A program made the position numbers and the translations under genes. A stretch of 64,000 nt of DNA from Marsupella aquatica (taxonomy: Eukaryota > Marchantiophyta), in the NCBI GenBank assembly GCA_973895155.1, contig OZ316895.1, forward strand, positions 9,486,001 to 9,550,000, given 5' to 3'. The notes beneath the pieces are model-generated. The model was not told the origin of the DNA. It did not search any database and was given only the letters and a program-made list of their open reading frames with translations. Of the stretch, positions 57,401 to 64,000 are shown one piece after another (position 1 is the stretch's first letter; each line of letters begins with the position of its first letter).

Positions 57401-58781
57401 GACACCGCAAGGTGGTAACTGAGAAGTGGTCAATCACGCTCAAGGCAGCCACGTCAGTTTCCAATTTAGATTGCAGAATTCACAGTAACGATCTACTGTA
57501 TATTATAGCGGCAACTAATGATTACCAAATCGGTGATTCAAAATAAATTGCAAGCTTTCACAATTGAGTTCCCCGCACTCTAGTTTCTTTCATGAGCTTG
57601 ATGCACTGTCTTTGACTATCCGATCACAGACCAGAGTGTGGAACCAAGTGTTATCCTACGCGGATATTTGGTGTGTTGCGGATGTGATTCTGACCAGATA
57701 AAATTAGATAGATCTGCTGCAGAATATAGAGATGTTCCTACGTCAGCAAAGGCAAGCGAGGACTGCAAGGACGGCTAGGACGGCGATGGTTAATCAGTTG
57801 TGTGTTGGTTGTTGATGCTGGGGTGAGTTCTGTCACTTCGCTCGAAAGTATTCAAAGGGCTGACCACTATACAGAGTCTGCATATTACATATATTGATGA
57901 TGGAGCCGAAGGATGTCAACAATGTGATGTATATAACAAAAACTGGTTCGTGAGAGACTGTACAATGGGCGTTAACCTTTTAATTCTAAGCAAAAACGCA
58001 ACATGGGTTCCTTCGCTGTGTCTACTTATCCTGATGTGTGTTCGATTTTGACATGCCGTCTTGGCTTTCGTACCTGCGTTGATTGACGACAGTCGGTAAG
58101 CATGTTAATGAGCTCCTCTATTGTATACCGCGGTTCTGGGTTCAGGACTTCATAAATGCAAGACAATTGAAAACCTGATCTAGCCTTCACTTTAATTTGT
58201 TAACTTGTGCAAATATGCTCAATTTAGTGAATATTCGGGTAGCAATTCTTCATCCGATGAATCTAGCAGAGACTGGCTGCAGGCAGGTGACTTCAGTTGC
58301 TCAACGAATGGCAATTTCTGCTTAGGTAAGGGGAGAATACAATGTATACATATCAGCTGGCCCAACATCATTCGCGGCTTTTCTGACAACAGCGTTACGC
58401 ACAACCAGATTTTCTGAAACTTTGGCTCCAATGTATAGCCTGCAAGTTCTCTTGATTCTCCCCTGCTGATCGGTGGAGGAAAAACATGATGTCAAAACGC
58501 GTCATTCTGTATTATTTAGGAAAGGTGGTAGATGTGGTGCATCGAAGTGTACGCTAGAAGATAACAAGCCGTTCGCGATATTGGGTCAAGGTGACCACGT
58601 CAGACAATGTTGTCACGGAAATTGGCCTCATTCTCATAATCAGATGTTTGATTGTTTGAAGAAATGGTATCATTTCCTTTCTCTCTAGTCGATATCCCTT
58701 CCAGCCATTCATCGCCCATCTCATTTCGAGGACCCCCATCCACCGCACCACACCACACAAGCCCACACAAGCCCATCAGCC
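57401..58781. other. Intergenic, nothing recognised
   Basis: Only short frames. The last 100 bases (CCACACAAGCCCACACAAGCC) are C-rich and lead into the AhpD-like gene, presumably its 5' UTR. Confidence 0.4.
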
Positions 58782-59318
58782 ATGCCCCACATAGGCTTGC
58801 CGCCGAACCAACCGGGTATGGTGGCCCTAGGTTCCTACCGCCCAGATGTGTACACCCGCCTGGCCTCGCTGGCCGACCTCCTGCTGCAGCAGCAGCAGCA
58901 GCCATCCAGCACGCTCTCGCCCGGCGACCGCGTCAACCGCTGCGACTACTGCCATCTGATCCACGGCGCCGTAGCCGCTGCGCACTTGCACGACACAAAG
59001 CTCGTTGACGATGTGAAATGTAATCTCGACAGCAGCGCCGCAACGCCGAAGATGAAGAAGCTTTTGGGAATCGCGTGCATGGTGCAGAGGAGCGGCAGGG
59101 ACGTCACGGCCGAGGCGGTGGAGAGTGCGAAGATGGATGTTCATGATACGGTGTTGATTGCGGCGACGTTTTGTATGTTTAATCGCTATGTCGATGGTTT
59201 AGCCACGGAGATGCCCGGCGATGTGGGCGCTTTCTTGCAGAGGGGGCCGATGATTGCGCAGGTGGGCTATCAGGCGTTGGGAAAAAGATCGGAGAACGTA
59301 GGGGATGAAGCCATGTAA
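58782..59318 (+). CDS. AhpD/carboxymuconolactone decarboxylase-family protein (peroxidase-related)
   Basis: The 178-residue product has the family core: RCDYCHLIHGAVAAAH (about residues 53-68) with the redox CxxC followed by His, then DTVLIAATFCMFNRYVDGLA. Members are small all-helical enzymes that reduce hydroperoxides or, in other branches, decarboxylate carboxymuconolactone; the exact substrate is unknown. The best resemblance, from memory, is to bacterial peroxidase-related proteins. The frame is intronless and clearly GC-richer than its surroundings. A short CAG (Gln) run is present near residue 36. The start ATG 58782 fits the length of the family. AATAAA at 59393 is a likely polyadenylation signal. 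A bacterial or fungal origin by transfer is plausible but not proven. Confidence 0.82.
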   Translation: MPHIGLPPNQPGMVALGSYRPDVYTRLASLADLLLQQQQQPSSTLSPGDRVNRCDYCHLIHGAVAAAHLHDTKLVDDVKCNLDSSAATPKMKKLLGIACMVQRSGRDVTAEAVESAKMDVHDTVLIAATFCMFNRYVDGLATEMPGDVGAFLQRGPMIAQVGYQALGKRSENVGDEAM

Positions 59319-59392
59319 AAGCTTGGCCGCCGTGGAAGACATGATATTGCGGCCGTTCAGAGAACAAGACGCCGGCAGAATTGACAACGCAA

Positions 59393-59398
59393 AATAAA
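59393..59398 (+). terminator. Possible polyadenylation signal of AhpD-like gene
   Basis: AATAAA 75 bp after the stop codon. Confidence 0.5.
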
Positions 59399-59399
59399 T

Positions 59400-60557
59400 G
59401 TGTGCCACAGGTAGGTAATTTATGTTTGTTCACTGTTAGATGCCATTTTCTTGTATGTCCACGTTGAAGGAGTGGATGAGACGAAGTGGTGAACGCTGAG
59501 GGCTTGTGACTTGTTCCTGGAAACGTAAAATGAGTAGAGTACTCGTAATAAGAGGAGGTGATATTGCCTGTCTTTTCCTCCCGGGAGTAGTCCTTAAACC
59601 ATCTAGTCTTGCGTGCACTCTCTAATATGACCAATCGGTTCTGCGGAAAGATTAACCGAGAACGACGCAGTAAGGAGTTTTCGACTTCTTGATTCTGTCT
59701 AGTCGATTAATCGTCGCATGTGTTCATTGTCATGAAACTTCGAAGAAATCCAAGCGGTTATTCAAGCGACAAGACTACTTGCGGGACGAGTTTTTAGTAA
59801 CAAGTTGTGTGGAAGCTCAGAACAAGGAGGTGTTTATCACGACATTTTTTCCTGTGAATATCTGACGAGCGTTCATGACCAGACAAGAACTCGTTTGGAA
59901 CAATGGTGAGAGTCTCTGCTCCAGGGGAGAAACTTCTTTCAAAGCTTCAGCTGTAATTCGGTCAGTATAGGATGCAGGGTTACAGATAGACGCCGAAGTG
60001 CACAACACAATCTAGATGTAGCACTTCTAGACAGCATTTGCAAAACAGTTACATGCTCACAAGAATCGAAGCAAGCCCCCTCATGCCCAAGCTGCACGAT
60101 TCTATGTTCGACAGCAAGCTTATTTATATACGCGAATAGACAGGGCAACTTCTAGGCTTAAGCCAAGAAGTATTTGCCAACAACTACGTCCAAGAGGAAA
60201 CCTTGTCTTGTCATTGGAAGACATTGCAAATTGTTGTTCTCCTTGTACTGTAAACGTCTTCATTTACGCGTTTATGTTTTTCAACAGACTTTTGAGAATG
60301 TCGAGGATTAGTTACCTCCATGCCTGTCTCCCCATCTATAACACATACAACGAGCCAGGAGGTGATACAACGATTCACCGCTGCAAATCTCAAAACCTTA
60401 CAGATAGTCCGCTCATATAGTCCAAGACTCTCAAGGAATGGATACGATTGAGGTACTCTGAGCAAGATCTCCCATTAAATCCTTCCAAATTGCCTGCATG
60501 ATCCTCTCCTCTCAGATCATGTGCACAAACTAGCCTTCGCTCTCTATGATACCATGC
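59400..60557. other. Intergenic between convergent genes
   Basis: The two neighbouring genes point toward each other, so this segment should hold both 3' flanks. No other gene is recognised. Confidence 0.45.
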
Positions 60558-63500
60558 TCAAGCAAAAAGATTAATCCCCCAGAATTTCTGCGGGTTGTTG
60601 GTTCTTGCTCCTCTCTCGACTCCTTTCAATGCCTGCATGTCTTCCTTACTTAACTCGAAGTCAAAAACATCAATATTCTCCTTAAGCCTTTCCACTTTGC
60701 TGGATTTGGGAATGACCACAATGTTCCGCTGAATACCCCATCGGAGTGCTATCTGGGCAGGAGTTTTTTTATATTTCGAGGCAAGCTCCTGCACACAAAA
60801 TAATGCCGTACCCCTTCAGCACAGACATTTTCTCTAATGACTGAAATCGCTGTACAAATTCAAGTTCAAATTGGTACTAGTTTGGAATCGAAGATACATA
60901 GTCCTTCAACAAGAAAGTAAAGTCTGACATATAATTGTGAATGCTTGAATGTCAGCAGTCCCCACGTTGAGAGAAGCTGATTCTAGTTTATGTGGCAAGG
61001 AAAACTAATAGTTGGAAGAATAAACGGACAGACAAAAGTTCAGAAATGATCACGGTGAAAGCTTGAAAGCTCATGCAAAGCGAGTAACACAGTCAGCATG
61101 CAATCACTTCCAGCCAAAGAGAAGAGCTTCAAATAGACACATTAGTTGAGACCGCCAGCATTATCAGAACACCGAAAGACAATCTCTTGAACCCGCTTTA
61201 GTCACATGTCTATATGAACTTCCAAGGTCTCTTCCTTCAAAACATAAGTTTGATGACGAACCTTTATGACGGGGTCGTCCAAGGCAGAGACAGAACCAAA
61301 CCATTCTGTGTTCGCAGCACCACCTCCAAGAGGAGTATGAGCAGTGATCGTAATCCCATGTTTTTGATTGAACTTCACCAAAGACTCTCTTTGAAAGTAA
61401 GGATGTGTCTCAATTTGGTTTACAGCAGGCTTGATCTTCGAATAGGCGAGAGCATCCCGCGTCAGAAATATGTCATAGTTGCTGGAACATTCACCACAAG
61501 CTATTACCATACTGATTTTAAGGTGCAACAAATCAAAAGAATCGAAAAGCAAACGATGGCACAATGCAAATGTCGAATCCATCAATAGTCCTATTTTTGT
61601 GGGACTTTTGCTGAGAGAAGAGCGGAAGCTCAAGGACAAAGGTCCAAAACCCAGTTCAAAATGAATCCTTGTCCTCAAAGGGTTTGTGAGATGCATCAAC
61701 ATACAAATGAGATAAATTGTCTGCTAGATAATCACAAGGCACCACAAGAGAGCATCCTTGCGGAGCTCTATGTTATAGCACGTAGCGTGAAGCACAAGTC
61801 CATGAAAAGATTAAGTTTGGACGATAAAGATACGCAAATACTAAGTCGAGACAGGAGTAACAGGAGTCGGCAGTAAAATCTCTACCTGATGCCAATGCTG
61901 CGGACAAGCCCAGAAGCGACTAGATCCTCCATAGAATGCCAAACAGTCTCCAAAGATACTGTCACATCGATGTCCAGCACGCCATCTTCGTCCAGTGCAC
62001 TAGCTGTTGTGCCCACTCCTGCAACACCGATCCTTTTTTAGTCTAACGTCCACTATGAACTACCCGGAGTAAGCCTTAGCAACGGAGCTCAATTTAGCGC
62101 CTGGAGGTCAACTAAGAATCTCTGGCCAAAGAAATCGAAAGTACTGGAATTGCAACTGTAGTATATGCAAATCGAAGCGAGCAATAACACTTGTCCCCAA
62201 GAAATGGCAAGGACTCTTACAGCACCAACCGACGAAAGAATATCTAACGGACCTGTATGTTTGGTAGACACTGGGAAATGCACCAAATAAAGGTCCAAGT
62301 ATTCTAGCTGGAGGTTTTTCAAGCTGCAAACCGCTGCCTCCCGAACATGCTTATGATCTGAATTCCACAGCTGTCATTATCCATGTGCAACGAAGTACTG
62401 AGTTGGTATTCCGAAATCTGAATGTAAAGCAAATGTACGGAGCGCATCGACAGACTTTGTGGAAACTTAATATCTGATCTAAAAATTGGCCCTAAGTCCA
62501 TGTAGATATGAAAACTTTGCTCTACACAGGTCTCTAGGGAAACCTCTGTCCTGTGAACCCTCTAGTGCTAGTAAGTTTTTAGCATGTGGAGAAAAGTAGC
62601 TGAGCGTACAAGCCTACAGAAAGTAAATGCAGAGGAGAAAACCTTGGTAGTAATGAAGAGGTCCTCCCGCTTCGCCAGGCCTTTAGCTATGCCTTCCGCT
62701 AATGCAGCTCCAACCTCTTTCTCATTCAGATAATCAGCTGCGACCCACGACTGTGTGAATAATCATCCTTCACAGTGTCCCACTTTCGTCCTTTTATGGT
62801 TGAAAACACTAACTGAATTGGATAAATTTATGACCACTACTAGTCCAAATCAGGACATAGATAGCAAATATAGAAAAGTTGACTCACTATCCCTTACAGA
62901 ACATTTAACAATATGTCACAATAAAATAACATAAAATAAAATAAAATAAAGCTTTCCAAACCATGGCCAACGATACTATTCACCGAAAAATTTCCAACAC
63001 TCACAAAGTTGCGGTAACAGCCGCAGAAATGTAATGCATTTGACAGTGTACATGAGAGACTCTCAGCAGGCCAGAAACCTCTCTCATCAACAAGTAATCC
63101 ATGCAATAAACTCATGAAGGTCCTTCCTTAATCTCACGCGGGTGATGCACGTCCAAGCAATCATCATCATCGTTGAATCACTAGAGTAAAAGCTGTCGCA
63201 CCAGCACAATAATCCCTCTAATGAATTGACTAACTCCACCAAGGGTATTGATTCTCAAAGCCCACCATTGTTATGTAAAACATACTGCTCATGAAACCTA
63301 GTCCTCTGGTCCACTCATCTGTCGCTATTGAGTCTTGGCAGTAATTGTACATTGTTGCTCCCCACCAATGACGTCCCCATGAACTTTACCTTCAATTTTC
63401 TCAGAACACAAGCATGCAGAGGACACTGCTTAGACCACGGATGACAGGGCGTCTTTACATATATTGCAGCTCATTGGCAACCAACCCACATACTCGTCCC

Positions 63501-63764
63501 ACAACCTTGGCAGTGAAGAATTCTATTAACTTTGCAAGCTACATAGATATGCCAACGAATTGGCACAGGTTAGGATGCATGCGTCGCGAACTAAGTCGAC
63601 CCTCCACGTCTTCTTTCCTTACCAGCGCAGTCAAAATGACGGTATCCTAGTCGCAGAGCTTCCAGAAGAAGATCATGAACGCTCTCCCCTGCACGCCATA
63701 CGCCCAATCCTACAATCGGCATCTTGTGTCCATTATTCAGAGTGATACTTGTCTGGTGCGCCAT
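60558..63764 (-). CDS. S6PDH: NADPH-dependent aldose-6-phosphate reductase (sorbitol-6-phosphate dehydrogenase-like aldo-keto reductase)
   Basis: Six exons on the minus strand join in frame to 312 residues: 63764-63623, 62737-62643, 62370-62253, 62018-61886, 61481-61262 and 60788-60558, all with GT donors and AG acceptors; the total of 939 bp fits the usual 310-residue family length. The enzyme reduces sugar phosphates such as glucose-6-phosphate to sorbitol-6-phosphate in the cytosol. The AKR catalytic tetrad is visible as Asp45, Tyr50, Lys79 and His110 (FDCAADY, ITTK, VHFP). Other marks are [28 protein letters not shown] (cofactor binding) and the C-terminus KFWGINLFA typical of the S6PDH/mannose-6-phosphate reductase group. 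Frame, phases and active site are intact. Which aldose phosphate is used cannot be read from sequence. Confidence 0.9.
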
Positions 63765-64000
63765 CTTGCTTGCCTCTTTTCCCTCTGAACCGCCAACACT
63801 TAGCCTCTCCTCCTTCAGCTGTGAAAATACCTGTACACCAGATTCCCTGATGAGAACTCAGCAAGACCAGCGCCTTTCAGTCTATTATGCGTTACAACGC
63901 ATCCAACACTCTTGATAAAACTACTGACGTTGTGAAGCGATCAGACAGGTGGGCAGCTACTGACTCTTGTGCTCCTTCCCGGCCGAAGCAAGGAGGAGGA
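63765..64000. other. 5' flank of the aldo-keto reductase gene
   Basis: Contains the 5' UTR and presumably the proximal promoter on the minus strand. No clear TATA box is seen. Confidence 0.4.

Noticed and set aside
62251-62330. Splice acceptor at TTTGCAG (62324) in the aldo-keto reductase
   Set aside because: Reading through gives the family-typical WNSDH segment in frame, so the exon starts at 62370 instead.

Overview
This looks like nuclear DNA of a streptophyte plant, most likely a non-seed land plant (bryophyte, lycophyte or fern grade); I cannot name the species. The evidence is three intron-containing nuclear genes for PSII light-harvesting chlorophyll a/b proteins, a six-exon plant-type aldose-6-phosphate reductase gene, GT-AG introns, and a dense load of decayed plant-type retrotransposons.

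Layout. 386-6778: a Ty1/copia element with very short (133 bp), almost identical LTRs but a gag-pol frame interrupted by seven in-frame stops. 6785-10496: non-coding, with short direct repeats. 10497-20050: a decayed Ty3/gypsy element with an unusual domain order, Gag - two zinc knuckles - protease - cytosine-5 DNA methyltransferase - RT - RNase H - integrase - PHD finger; its LTR pieces are circularly permuted. 20.3-24.3 and 34.2-34.7 kb: short-period tandem arrays beside a GTGCRTTGCAC core, plus a GC-rich non-coding block. 25.1-29.6 kb (minus): a broken, very large DDE-type transposase that I cannot place in a superfamily. 31.3-32.2 kb: a 5'-truncated flotillin-like pseudogene. 38.5-39.5, 44.5-45.6 and 55.8-56.9 kb (plus): three LHCB genes, each with one intron splitting the Trp codon before the trimerisation motif. 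Copies 2 and 3 also share promoter, intron and 3' UTR, so they are a segmental duplication; the 10 kb between them is filled with repeats, MITEs, LINE-like tails and an HUH (Rep-like, helicase-less, Replitron-like) transposon gene at 51.0-52.6 kb. 58.8-59.3 kb: an intronless GC-rich AhpD/carboxymuconolactone decarboxylase-like gene of bacterial appearance. 60.6-63.8 kb (minus): an intact six-exon sorbitol-6-phosphate dehydrogenase-like aldo-keto reductase.

The host genes that look functional are the three LHCB genes (thylakoid antenna), the aldo-keto reductase (polyol synthesis from sugar phosphates), the AhpD-like gene and possibly the HUH gene. The most notable finds are the gypsy element carrying both a DNA methyltransferase and a PHD finger, the HUH element with its array of branch-point-like heptamers upstream, and a stop-codon spectrum in the retroelements dominated by CAG to TAG, as expected from deamination of methylated CHG cytosines.
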